DNA of 64,000 nt from Siphonodentalium dalli (taxonomy: Eukaryota; Mollusca; Scaphopoda; Gadilida; Siphonodentaliidae). Both the position numbers and the translations under genes were made by a program. The stretch is from assembly GCA_032622095.1 (NCBI GenBank), contig CP136063.1, positions 269,939,426 to 270,003,425 of the forward strand, read 5' to 3'. Shown here piece after piece: positions 33,095 through 43,599 of this stretch. The stretch's first letter is position 1, and each line of letters begins with the position of its first letter. A model generated the notes under the pieces. That model searched no databases and was not told the DNA's origin. It was given only the letters and a program-made list of their open reading frames with translations.

Positions 33095-33388
33095 TTGTGT
33101 GTTGAAACCGACAGGTGGAAGAGAGAGGATTTGGATGAACGGTTATGTGTATTTTGCCATAGGAACAGTGTTGAGGATGAACTCCATATTATTTTTTCAT
33201 GTGGAGCGTACGATGACATCAGAGTTGACTTCTTTGCAAAGATAAATTTCTGTATAAATGGTGTAAATACTATTATTTTAATGGCTGGTTATTTAATGAC
33301 TAACGTTCCACGTCAGACATCAATTTTTTTACATAAAGCATTTGAGAGGAGACAGTTCATAGTTTCGACACCACGCAATGCAATTTAA
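33095..33388 (+). pseudogene. LINE polymerase C-terminal zinc-binding domain
   Basis: A 97-codon frame containing VETDRWKREDLDERLCVFCH (about residues 3-22) and EDELHIIFSCGAYDDIR. Together these have the spacing C-x2-C-x9-H-x4-C. Conserved tails such as IFLHKAFERRQF follow. This terminal domain is well known downstream of reverse transcriptase in several LINE clades. The upstream join to 32,913 is broken by stops. Confidence 0.87.
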
Positions 33389-33534
33389 TGTAAATATTGG
33401 ACTTAAAGTGACTTATAGGCCTTAACGACCGGGTATATTGGACATGTAACATAACTTACGCATATGTATTATATTTATACACAGGTCACTATAATAAAAT
33501 ATATTCAATTCAGTTCAATTCAATAAAGAAAATG

Positions 33535-35085
33535 TGAAAGATAATGTGAATAAACTGGGTGTGTTTTGGCTTATTGTCGCAAGAATAAATGCCGACGTTA
33601 TTTATTTGCCATATATACCATGTACATGACGATGGTGCGTTAGATATGTGTTTGTCCATCGCGAACAAAGATTAATGATTTACATGTACGTGAGCATACG
33701 GTCACTATACAATAATTATGTTAAATAACCATACGGCGCCAGATTCGCATATGTATAGCTATCGGCCTAACCTGTAACAAATCCTGAGTAGTAATATTCA
33801 GGCCGGTGATGATGACAAGCTGTCCGAATACGATAAGAATTGTGCTCTATTTGTCCATCTACAGAACCCCTCAAACATTGTCGCAAGTGATAATAAACAA
33901 CAACAGTTGTATGATACAGCCGGCATGGCTATCATATCTATGTTATCTCTACGCCGTGTTTAAACCCCAGCGGCCATGTTTTGTATTGTTTTCCCATCCG
34001 CAATAGCTAGACTACCGCACGCTGACAGCAATAACTGGTGATTATCTAACATAAACTGGAGAACAATAGTGTATGCCCCAGTTATGGTTAAGATAATCAG
34101 CAGCTAACACACTCCGAGAAAAACGAACAAGAGGTTACTATGTACATAACAATACGACACGAAAAACACCAATCGTCGGTGATCGGGGTATTTCTTTGTC
34201 TCATATTACAAGGACAATCGGAACTAAGGAACGTGGCAATAGATGCAACATGCGAAAGACTGGGTCGGATGTCACACGCAGGGACGTGGTCGGCGTTGGA
34301 GAAGGTGTGAACTTTGGTATTGTCACCCCCTTGAACCAAGGTTTCTCAATTCTGGGAAATTCCATTCGCATCAACCATTTGGTTGGATATTTGCAACTAA
34401 CGGCACAATATTTCATACTTTTGATAATTTTTTCAAACTGATGTGTATTTTATTTGAAAACCGAAAAAAGAAATATCAAAGTATCAGAAATTTTCAACCT
34501 ATATCTGTTCATTAATTTACAGCTATTGAACAGTTTGGTAAACGTTGGGGGTGCATATGCCTTTAGTGGTGATGCAAGCCCCTATCTCCACGCTCATGAC
34601 AAATCAAATTTAATATTCCTAAACAAAGAAAACCAAATCTCTGGGGAGACTTTAATTTGATTCCTATTGATGCATAATACCAATTTGCACTATAAACTAT
34701 ATACACGAACGTTTAAACTAGTACCTCAAACATTCTAACTGTTTAAACGTTCCGAACTGTCATCCCCTTAAATTTGTTAATGTGTTAGGTTTCCAACTGA
34801 TGGCAATTTCAGACAAAACTTTTTGCCAAAAGTAGTAAAATGTGTTGATTATTGTCCAAACGTATAGAATATTCCCACTAAATAATGGTTGCAATTCGAA
34901 CAGGTTCAACCTATATGTGGTCTTAATATCCAACTAGTGTTGTGTTAAGCATGATATCAATTTAATTTAATGTAGTCAGGAAGAATGTATAACCCACTCA
35001 AAAACAAAAGCACATATAGTCCCTGCACCATAATATGAACATGCATCTAACCGAGAGCGTATTGATGTACAGGGACCTGTAGGGC
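33535..35085. other. No feature recognised
   Basis: AT-rich intergenic DNA. Overlapping frames at 34,196-34,660 are on both strands and uninformative. Confidence 0.55.
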
Positions 35086-35089
35086 GATC

Positions 35090-35285
35090 CGCTGCCACCA
35101 CCTTTGCGCTGCCTATTGGCGGGGTCCCTACATGCGCGCCTGCTTTGTGGTAATGGTACTATGCAAATACCTATGTGTAGTGCCATTTACGTAGCGCGTG
35201 CGCGTGCGCGGGGACAGCGGATTGGGCTGCGCGAGGGTGGGGGTGAAGCGCGTTACAGGCCACTGTGCGTTTGTGACAATAATTC
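35090..35285. promoter_or_regulatory. CpG-rich promoter-like patch with octamer motif
   Basis: A short island of G+C and CpG in AT-rich surroundings. It contains an inverted CCAAT box (ATTGG near 35,117), 'catgcgcgcc' near 35,131, a perfect octamer ATGCAAAT at 35,161-35,168, and alternating purine-pyrimidine 'gcgcgtgcgcgtgcgcgg' at 35,193-35,211. These are typical promoter parts, but no gene start is seen on either side. It could be an orphan CpG island or a transposon fragment. Confidence 0.3.
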
Positions 35286-35289
35286 AGAT

Positions 35290-35645
35290 AGCCGCCACAA
35301 TACGCTATGATACTTAAATCATTTCAGTAGATAACATCGAGCAACACACCTATTGCCACCCACGACTCATATGCGGTAGGTAGTTCTAATGCCATCAAAT
35401 TTGCTCGAGTTGATTCCAAAATTCTTGATATTAAAATGTGATAAATTGTAATCGATCGAAGAGGGATAACTCTATCGACACAAATCTCAATTCTGCCTAT
35501 GCATGGAGTTACACCACTTGTTACTTTTGCTTAAAATGTATATACAATATTGAAATTTGTGGTCTGTCCTGAAGGAATCAGGGAGCTAAATGTGTTCTAG
35601 AGTCGGGGAGCGAGTACACCGTGGAATGCTAAAGGTGAAGGTAAC
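35290..35645. other. No feature recognised
   Basis: AT-rich, with no motif noticed. Confidence 0.5.
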
Positions 35646-35650
35646 TGAAG

Positions 35651-36012
35651 AATGACCTTCACCCGATACATGCGACACGTTATTAAAGGATGACATCGCG
35701 TTTATTTGATTTGTACATAATATCTATATAATATAAACTGGTGAATGGACGGGGGAATGGATTTTTGTGAGCGGGAAATTTATTTAACTAGCTGCTGTAA
35801 TTCTGGGGTTTTCCAGATCAAATTTGGCTGTGGGATAGCACTGTCGTGCACTTGGGGGTTTATTTTAAAAAGTAAACACATGACCTATGATTTTTCTTGC
35901 ATTTTCGTGATCAACTGGTGTCAATATAGCTGGGTAAACGTCACTGGTATGGCCTGCAGCCTTCATTTCAGTGAATTTGGCCGAAACGTTAACACCGTCG
36001 CCTATGGGAACC
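35651..36012 (+). repeat. Dispersed repeat, copy 2 (partner at 29,696-30,056)
   Basis: See copy 1 for shared landmarks. Here the frame is open from 35,745 for 97 codons and ends TGA-free until 36,038. After the acceptor-like 'gttttccag' it reads IKFGCGIALSCTWGFILKSK, a possible hydrophobic segment, then cysteine- and aromatic-rich sequence (CIFVINWCQYSWVNVTGMAC). The conserved frame in the last 50 codons of both copies leaves open a duplicated exon. Substitutions at all codon positions argue against strong constraint. Confidence 0.75.
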
Positions 36013-36114
36013 CATACAAATCAACACATTGTCAGTAAACAATTCTAATAGAGGAGAAATCTGTCGATAATTCCAACTTTAAAAAATATTTGTCAAGTCA
36101 CACAGTTCCTAATT

Positions 36115-36235
36115 GTAATATTCATTGTGACCTGACCTTCCATGACTGACATAGTAGAAACAGCTAATCACCGCTCAGTGTTAGAATCGAGGTCCTCATT
36201 TTAATATTCATTATGACCTGACCTCGATTCGGTGG
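36115..36235. repeat. Two-copy short repeat and hairpin
   Basis: 'taatattcattgtgacctga' near 36,116 recurs as 'taatattcattatgacctga' near 36,202. The perfect 11-bp arms 'gaatcgaggtc' (36,184-36,194) and 'gacctcgattc' (36,220-36,230) enclose the second copy. Confidence 0.75.
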
Positions 36236-36239
36236 TTAA

Positions 36240-36480
36240 AATTTTATCAAATGCAACGTGTATGAATGTTTCTGATTGGAGTTTGTGGTATTTATTGAAA
36301 GATGAATTCTTTGCCGATCCATCCGTGTATATATCGTTATCATTACTGGGGTGAATGGGCTAAATTTGTGCGACTCCCGAGCGATGGTGAAACGTTGAAT
36401 TTCTACAGTGCCCCTTGTCTATATAATGTTCCATTAACGCGAAGAAGGCGCGTATATAGGGGCGGCGTATATGGGCAGTG
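36240..36480. other. No feature recognised
   Basis: A 62-codon frame here (36,302-36,490) has no recognised motif. Confidence 0.4.
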
Positions 36481-36741
36481 CAAAATATGAGAAAAGATAA
36501 TATTCGCGGAGCCATGATCCGGTCTCGTGCTCAGTGGGTCGAACAAGGCGAGAAACCTACTAAATATTTTCTTAATTTAGAAAAAAAAGAGTTATGTATC
36601 TAAGACAATAACATCCCTTAACTCAGGCAACAAAAATCTTTACTCACACCGACCGGTCCATAAACAACAAATCAACGAAATCACCCGTAACGAAAATGTC
36701 CCCAGGCTATCCCCCGAACAATCTGAAAGCTTAGAAGGCAC

Positions 36742-37160
36742 CCTAACCATTACTGAACTAACTTCTGCGTTGAAACGAACAAAGAACGGCAAAAGTCCTG
36801 GTTCAGATGGCTACACAGTAGAATTCTTAAAATTCTTTTGGGTAGATTTAGGTCCCATTCTCTTTGAATCCCTAAATGAATCAATTACAACCGGGGAGCT
36901 GTCCATTACACAAAAACAGGGCTTGATCACTCTTATTCCATAGAAAGACAAAGACAGGCAACTTCTAAAAAACTGGCGCCCAATCTCACTGTTGAATGTG
37001 ACATATAAACTAGCATCAGCTTGCATAGCAGATAGACTGAAAAAAGTTTTACCGCTAATAATAGACCCCGATCAAACAGGCTTCCTCTCAAATAGATTTA
37101 TTGGAGACAACACCAGACTCATATGCGACATTCTTCAAAAACAGAGCAAGAATCAAAACC
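36742..37160 (+). pseudogene. L1/Tx1-like reverse transcriptase, fingers region
   Basis: Open except for one stop (tag at 36,942-36,944, in '..LIP*KDKD..', where relatives carry a lysine- or glutamate-like residue). It contains LTSALKRTKNGKSPGSDGYT, LIDPDQTGF-like sequence and RLICDILQKQ. The last motif leads directly into the next frame at about 37,160. It was too interrupted to appear as one long frame. Confidence 0.85.
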
Positions 37161-37599
37161 AGGAATGATGCTATTAATATATTTTGAAAAGGCTTTCGAC
37201 TCTGTATCATGGTCAGTCATACATGAGTGCCTAGATTTTTTTAATTTGGGTGAATTCATAAAGTCTTGGATATCCATTTTCTACAATAATATATCCTCTT
37301 CAATTCTCATAAACGGGCATATTTCCCAAAGTTGTCGGCAGGGTGATCCTATTTCACCTTATATTTTTTTAATTTGTGCAGAAATTCTAGGTATCCTAAT
37401 GAGACAAAGCACTAAAATTAAAGGAATAATCCTCGGCGGTTTAGAATATAAATCACAGTACGCAGATGATACAACGCTGATCCTCGATGGCAGTCAGGAA
37501 AGTCTACTAGAATATTATAGTACATTAGACAAATTCGCCTCGGTGTCAGGACTGAATATCAACCACAGTAAATGTCAGGCATCGTGGATTGGGCTCTGA
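37123..37599 (+). pseudogene. L1/Tx1-like reverse transcriptase, palm domain
   Basis: A 158-codon frame. The first 14 or so residues are out of register. After that: MMLLIYFEKAFDSVSWSVIH (about residues 15-34), SCRQGDPISPYIFLICAEIL (about 69-88), QYADDTTLIL (about 112-121) and LNINHSKCQASWIGL at the end. The first aspartate of the DFEKAFD-type motif, a catalytic metal ligand in this family, is replaced by tyrosine. YADD is intact. The element is therefore dead even apart from its frame breaks. Confidence 0.9.
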
Positions 37600-37856
37600 A
37601 GGGAAATACACACAACATATGCCCTGAACTACATGTACAATTCACCAACTCCTTTACTCTATTAGGGATCAAATTTAATACCAACCTTGATAAAATATTA
37701 GATAACTACGACTCAAAGCTATCCGATATTAAGACCCTGATAAAAGCATGGGGACATAGGCTATTGACTCCTTTGGGTAGAATCACGGTAATAAAATATC
37801 TTATATTTTTGCAGATTTTGGATATGTTGTTCCTGATGCTTTTCCGCGTCGAATGA
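37572..37856 (+). pseudogene. L1/Tx1-like LINE, post-RT segment
   Basis: A 94-codon frame carrying FTNSFTLLGIKFNTNLDKIL (about residues 24-43) and IKAWGHRLLTPLGRITVIKY (about 59-78), both standard landmarks downstream of the L1/Tx1 palm. Similarity fades after LQILDMLFLML, so the 3' end of the element is missing from about 37,860. Confidence 0.82.
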
Positions 37857-37994
37857 CACCGACAACAGCTTGTAAACAATTTGTTTCTCAACGACCAGAC
37901 TATATAATAATCTCATTTTCAAGAGATGTGCCCCAGTTGCTGTTGGTGTACTGTTTGTTTTCTGGTGGTACATAAACATTACCTACACTGTAAA

Positions 37995-38345
37995 TAGAAG
38001 TGTTCAAATTTGAACGCATAAAATGCAACAGATAATGAACACTGTTCAATGTTCAATTTAGAACAGATGTGTTCAATGAACGGTTACTGGTGTTTAAATG
38101 TGAACAAATGTGTTCAATGAAATGAAAGTGTTCAAATTATGAATGCATATAAGCGTTCAGTTTTGAATATATCATGTTCCGATTATGAACATGAGTGTTC
38201 GAAATATTTGAACACTTGATGTGTTCCGAACACTGTAACAGCTTGTTAACGCCTATATATGTTCAAACAAGAAAAGCTGAACACAGGTGTTCACACAAGG
38301 ACTAAATATGAACACTGGCAATCTTCATACGAACACAAGACTTCA
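37995..38345. repeat. Cluster of GTTCA/TGAAC motifs (inverted minirepeats)
   Basis: At least 17 exact GTTCA or TGAAC motifs lie in about 350 bp, plus near variants (GTTCC, CGAAC, AGAAC). Many form head-to-head pairs such as 'gttcaaatttgaac' (a perfect 14-base palindrome) and 'gttcaatgaac'. Fewer than one of these motifs would be expected by chance. The block can fold many ways and may be a degenerate foldback or MITE family. Confidence 0.8.
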
Positions 38346-38349
38346 AAAT

Positions 38350-39580
38350 TCAGTATCAAATGGGTGAAAACTTGTGAATTGTGCAGTTTATAGTCAAACC
38401 TTAAAATGCCTAGTGTTAGTCTGTTCATGTATTAACTAAACCCAATAATGTTTTGGTTAGTAATATTGGCTTACTGAGAGCTGAACAAGTATCCAAGCTA
38501 TTAATTCAATATAAATGCAATTTGGAAATTCAACTCCAGACATGTATTATATGAAATGCAGATACAACATGTCGGACGATGGGGTCAAACAACCTTATGA
38601 AAATGTAAATATTATAAATTCAGGTAAATGGTACATATTCAGAAATATCCATGTCCGGTTGGTCAGATAATGTATATATTGGCAACAGTATTAATATCAC
38701 ATAAAATCCAGTTGGCTTGTATGGACATCTTGAACATCTAGAATATCCCTGAACCTCTAAATTAATCACAAACTGTCAACCGTGTATATCAGACAGTGCA
38801 TCACAATTGCCATGGTTTTAGGAAAAGCTAGTCATGAAGTTTATCGTCTTATGTCCAAGTCTTTGAACTATTTGTCTGAAGCAGTCTCTTTATTTTCCAC
38901 ACGTCTTGTAATATTAAATGTACAATGATTTCTTCGCCGGCTATCTGTTGAACATCTCGATTTACTGGAACCGGCTAACACCAGGAATAACTGGACAGTC
39001 CACAATCCACAAGAATATGTTGACGAGTGTGACATCTAATAGCAAAATACATCTAGTCGCATATACCACATTTCATCAAACCATGCAGTCAAGGATTCTG
39101 TTCTTCGGACAAACTCACACACCGTCACAAGTTTTGATAGTTCAGTTAAACCCCGACGTGAGTAGTTTGTACAATACATCCGTGCGTTGTGCCAACGTGT
39201 TTGCAGCTATATTCGGTCGGTGCTATATAAACCCGTGCAAGCTTTTGAAAGAAAGAATAATTTAACATATTAGTGACTTAGTGAATTGCATTATAATTCT
39301 GATTGTGGTCTTACTATACCCTGCATTTTTTTCAAAGATTCCCGGCTTAAAAATATATTATGGTTTCCTGATAATAATACCATACAGATTCAAAGACACA
39401 AGTAACAATAATTCCGAAATTATAAAACATTATTCCTTCAATTTGTTTTCCACACGCTAATATCGCCAATTCAGACTGAGGAACTAACACACGTTACTAT
39501 TTTTGAACATTAATGTAATGGTCCGTGTACTGGCACATATACACATTGTATATATATAGGCAAATATATATTGGGGATCT
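38350..39580. other. Intergenic; one unrecognised 115-codon frame
   Basis: The plus-strand frame at 38,918-39,265 (MYNDFFAGYLLNISIYW...) has no recognised domain. Its composition is not obviously AT-driven, but there is no splice or start support. Nothing else was noticed. Confidence 0.4.
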
Positions 39581-39585
39581 AGTAG

Positions 39586-39586
<1 letters not shown>

Positions 39587-39657
<71 letters not shown>

Positions 39658-39712
39658 CACGTCGTCTGTGTGTGTATCTGTGTGTGTGTCTGTGTGTGTA
39701 TCTGTGAAAAAC
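39587..39712 (+). repeat. (TA)n followed by (TG)n microsatellite
   Basis: TA repeats run from 39,591 to about 39,656 (about 33 units). They are followed by TG runs punctuated by 'tatc' or 'tc' to about 39,707. A minus-strand frame across it is an artefact. Confidence 0.95.
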
Positions 39713-39714
39713 TC

Positions 39715-40030
39715 GGTCACGCTTTTGGCGCGTTTATAACTGTTCAACCATGCGTCCAATGTGGCCCAAATGTGTACCACGGCCTATAGAAGGTGACTCA
39801 CATAAAAGGTGACTCACAGATTTCACGCCGATTGGTCAAAGCAAACCTGAGATCTAACATGGTCCCCAAATGCAGCATTTGCACTCAAGTAGACACTATT
39901 TCTTATAATTCGTCATTGACGTCGAACGCAAACCAACACTTGCTTTGCTATTGAAGGCGAAACTTCCATGCGCTCTAGCAAAGCGTTGTTGGAAATAGGC
40001 GCTAAATTAAGGTGTCAGTTTATTCTCACT
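39715..40030. other. No feature recognised
   Basis: 'aaggtgactcacataaaagg' repeats once immediately ('aaggtgactcacag'), a 16-bp duplication near 39,790-39,820. Confidence 0.5.
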
Positions 40031-40031
40031 G

Positions 40032-40470
40032 ATAGACGGCATGATTTATTGCATGGCTTGGACAACTCATAGGGGTCACGGTCGTCGCTAGGCCAAGTAA
40101 AGTTGTAGCGTGATCTAATTGTTGAATTTTTTTACAAGAAATCTCCATCGCGAGATGCACGTAGTGGATGCTTGCACGTGTAAGCAAAAACAATGCGAAA
40201 TACAAACGTTCTCCGCACTATGAACGAACTTGCGTTTTTTCCAAAAAGTATTGAATACCAGGCATAGCTGTGAATTAAGCCAGATATTTCCCTCGCTGTC
40301 GGGTATCCAATAATTTAGACAAACACCAGACAGCTCGGGGGAATAGTGTATACATAATTCATATGTATTTTACCAAACCGTGTTCATACCTATACTATTA
40401 GGCGTGACATATAGGCCGATGGGCCGGGTGCTAATTGTAATTGCAATTTATATGGATTGATTATTTGGGT
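40032..40470 (+). repeat. Direct repeat, copy 1
   Basis: A block of about 430 bp that recurs 822 bp downstream with few differences. Shared landmarks are 'ggggtcacggtcgtcgctag', 'tccatcgcgagatgcacg', 'gacagctcgggggaata' and 'gggccgggtgctaattgtaa'. No coding sense. Confidence 0.9.
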
Positions 40471-40474
40471 GATG

Positions 40475-40838
40475 CACATGTTTCATTTGTTCTTAATTTA
40501 ATCACATTATTGTCGTATTGCATATGTACTAATAAATATAATAGATTGGATGAAAAGATCTGAATAACTTAGGGGGACCTCGCTTCCTGCATACATTCAA
40601 CCACAACTTTTCTTAAGTTATATAACAGCGTTAAAAATTATTTTGCAATTAATATAACTTTGCTCACCGCAAGAAGGTTTGTTCTCAGTTCTATAAGATG
40701 GATTAGTCCCCATATTTCCTTATATCTCCCAATTGTATGGATGTTCGTGTTATGACTCGGAATGTTGGCTTCCCAATGTGTTAATCGATTCACGCATTTA
40801 TCATTATTCCGTTGTCTCAGTATAATGAGCTTACTCTT
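40475..40838. other. Unique spacer between direct repeats
   Basis: A minus-strand frame (40,638-41,027, 129 codons) starts in copy 2 and crosses into this spacer. It has no recognised motif and is probably chance. Confidence 0.4.
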
Positions 40839-40840
40839 AT

Positions 40841-41300
40841 GATAGACGGCGACTTCATGAGTGTCAGTTATTGCATGACTTGGACAACTCACAGGGGTCA
40901 CGGTCGTCGCTAGGCCAAGTAAAGTTGTAGCGTGATCTAATTTTTGAAAGGTCTTACAATAAATCTCCATCGCGAGATGCACGCAGTTGATGCTTGCATG
41001 CGTATTCATCAAAAATGCGAAATACAAACGTTCTCTGCACTATGAACGAACTTGCGTTTTTTCCAAAATATCTAGTGGTATTGAATACTAGGCATAGCTG
41101 TGAATTAAACCAGATATTCCCCTCGCTGTCGGGTATCCAAATAATTTAGACAAATACCAGACAGCTCGGGGGAATATTCTATACATAATTCATATGTATT
41201 TTACCAAACCATGTTCGTACCTATACTATTAGACGTGACATATAGGCCGTTGGGCCGGGTGCTAATTGTAATTGCAATATATATGCATTGATGATTTCTG
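40841..41300 (+). repeat. Direct repeat, copy 2
   Basis: Partner of 40,032-40,470. By eye roughly one base in fifteen to twenty differs, plus small indels (for example 'atctagtgg' inserted near 41,070). Confidence 0.9.
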
Positions 41301-41304
41301 TTTT

Positions 41305-43595
41305 GATGTTACGTTAATAAATGATGTCCTCTCTATATGAACGTGTTGGCTTGCGCAAAACATTTGACGACGTTTCGAGAGAGATTAACGAAAACCTTGA
41401 TATTAATCAATTTGTCTCATTCCAGCTGTAGCTCATTTTGCTAGGCGTGTACTATCAGCTTACTACCACAGAGGTGAGTGTGTTCAGTTTCGTCCTAAAT
41501 GTTGTTGATTGAACATATGTTAATGATTACTCTTCGGCACAAAATGTTTCTAATATATACAAATCACACAATAGATTTGCGGGTTTGGAGCAAATCAGGG
41601 ATTAATCAATACACCAGTCCCAGGTATCTGCATTAATCGATCAAATAGTTAATTACAGAAGACTGTTTACTTTAACTTATACCTCCAGAAACAATAATTA
41701 CCCAGTGTAATAATCCTCCACATTGAATACCAGACAACGAACATTCAATATCTCACAGCTGCAATATAAGTAGTGCACTTTCTGGGATGTTTAATAATTA
41801 TATCTCCGACAACCGTCTGTGTTTCTGTTGACAAGGCTATCACTTTGTATTTAGTTGTTCCTTGTATTAGTCTGAGCACCTATTCACTGAGAAACTGACT
41901 ATCGAATGGCTGCACACATTCAACGTCACCGACATCCTCTCGGGTACACCACATTATCTGGTCTCAAAAAGTAAATAAGAAACTACTCAACGTCATCCAG
42001 CAGCATATTTTCGCAACTGAGGGTTCCGATAACTGGATGGCACAACAAGATACATAATATAAAATTGCGATACCATAACTTATCCTTCAATTCAAGCCCA
42101 GTCGTTAGGCCGCGATTGTTATTTGTAATTTACAACTATGTTTACACGAATGCTATCATGAAATTTTGTCTGAATCATATCAAATGTCTGAATCCGAAAG
42201 CTGTTTGGATTTACAATTATTGTCGCTATATTGGATTGTTCAATGGGTAGGGAATATAAGCACATTATAATACAATGTGCACATTGTTGCCACATTTAGC
42301 GTTGCTCTTTCTAAGCACAAAAATTGCAGAGAATATTAGTCATGTCCTCATGTTGTACAACATGCTATATTTTTCTCCTAAGGTAGTTTTTCAATTTACT
42401 CTTTTCAGGAATTGTATCAGACACTGATTGTCAGAAGAAGCAACCAGTATGCATACTGAATACATGATGTCCTAATAAATATATAATCTGTCTGACTGTT
42501 ATTATGTCCACGAGTCGCGCCAAGACACATCGACATGCCCTGGTTTCTGTTTTTCGCAAACTCGTTGATAACAATTGCGAAGACCAATTAGTTAGTGTAC
42601 CCATGTTGACAACCGGGTGATGATTGTATTAAGAGAAAGTGTGTTTTAAATACATAATGTACATGTACACAGCTGTAAATGAAATATTTTTTGCATATAT
42701 TTTCTACCAATAAGCAACTGAGCCGGTCGTTGCAGCTATAAAATGTTATTTGTTCGCCTTGTTTTGATTACAGCGCATAGCTTGATTGTTAAATTGACAA
42801 TATTCAAACAACTTGTTTGCTGCCAAATAATCATGTACTGAAATTTATATTTGTGCATTGGTGTTGGAAATGTATCCATGATTTTAAACCTTTTGTTTTC
42901 AATGTGCGTGATATAATGCTCGTGAAATAATGTTCTCCAACACATTATTTTAGCATAAAATAACCAAACTGATAATCCAATTAAACTGTTTCTGCAGACA
43001 CCTTGTCTCCAAGCAACATTAAGCTCCCGAATATGAATGGAAAGCTCCATTGCCATATTGGTTCAATGTATACATAGGTTGGAAAATTACTCAATTTGAG
43101 ATGAAAAACAACTTAGTTTGAGAGGAGGATAGCTAGACAAAAATATCAACATATTTTTCCAAGACCAAGACTCCTAATTTATTTGTGTTTTAACAGTTAG
43201 AAGAGCATACCTGTGTTCTTATTTTAGTTATCAATAAGCCTTCCGTAACTGGATGTCGCATGTTGATCCCTTTATTACATATATATATATATATATAAAC
43301 ATCAACATTACTTTACAACGTTATGTATTACTGTTGACCAATATATTTACTGCGGAAACAACACACATTATTAAAACTTGGACAGCGAAAAATCAGAGAT
43401 CAATATACTCCAACTGCATGAGAATGTCCAGTATAAAGTGAGATATAATATCTTTATCTGGGAATCTAAGCATAACGATAAAACAAACTGGGTATTCAAT
43501 TCAGAGGAGTGAATATATTTCTGAAGTCAAAAACATTTTCTCGAAAAGGGAGGACATTCATTTGAATTAATACATGTAGTCTGGTCGTTGAGACT
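41305..43595. other. Long AT-rich stretch without recognised features
   Basis: Only short motif-free frames (for example 42,736-43,056 minus) and a short TA run near 43,279-43,298. Confidence 0.55.
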
Positions 43596-43599
43596 CGAT

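Larger units (their letters stand above)
32424..33530 (+). mobile_element. 5'-truncated LINE, post-RT region to 3' tail
   Basis: The element begins inside the polymerase at YKYLGVLLNK (32,430 region) and runs through 'AVAAVISKFQF'. A frame-shifted DYCSGVWGYRNFH segment, LGVHRFAPLPAL and the C-C-H-C domain (33,170 region) follow, then a 3' untranslated region. It ends in a 'ttcaattcagttcaattcaa' type tail (about 33,505-33,525). The DYCSGVWGYR and LGVHRFAPLPALNG signatures differ from the relic at 18,935-21,180, so this is a second LINE type. Truncation at the 5' end is typical of incomplete reverse transcription. No target-site duplication was found. Confidence 0.88.
36483..37860 (+). mobile_element. 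L1/Tx1-like LINE polymerase relic
   Basis: 5'- and 3'-truncated. In order: the pre-RT segment RSRAQWVEQGEKPTKYFLNL (about 36,520-36,580), NGKSPGSDGYTVEFLKFFW (about 36,787), LKNWRPISLLNVTYKLAS (about 36,963), DPDQTGFLSNRFIGDN (about 37,066), the palm block YFEKAFDSVSW, CRQGDPISPYIF, YADD, and the post-RT HRLLTPLGRITVIK. The WVEQGEKPTKYFLNLEK and LLNVTYK signatures are typical of the L1/Tx1 group and separate it from the other two LINE types in this window. Stops at about 36,600 and 36,942 and frame changes near 36,600-36,740, 37,160 and 37,590 inactivate it. Confidence 0.9.

Noticed and set aside
39484-39780. 98-codon minus-strand frame
   Set aside because: It is made mostly of the TA/TG microsatellite translated as (IY)n and (TD)n.
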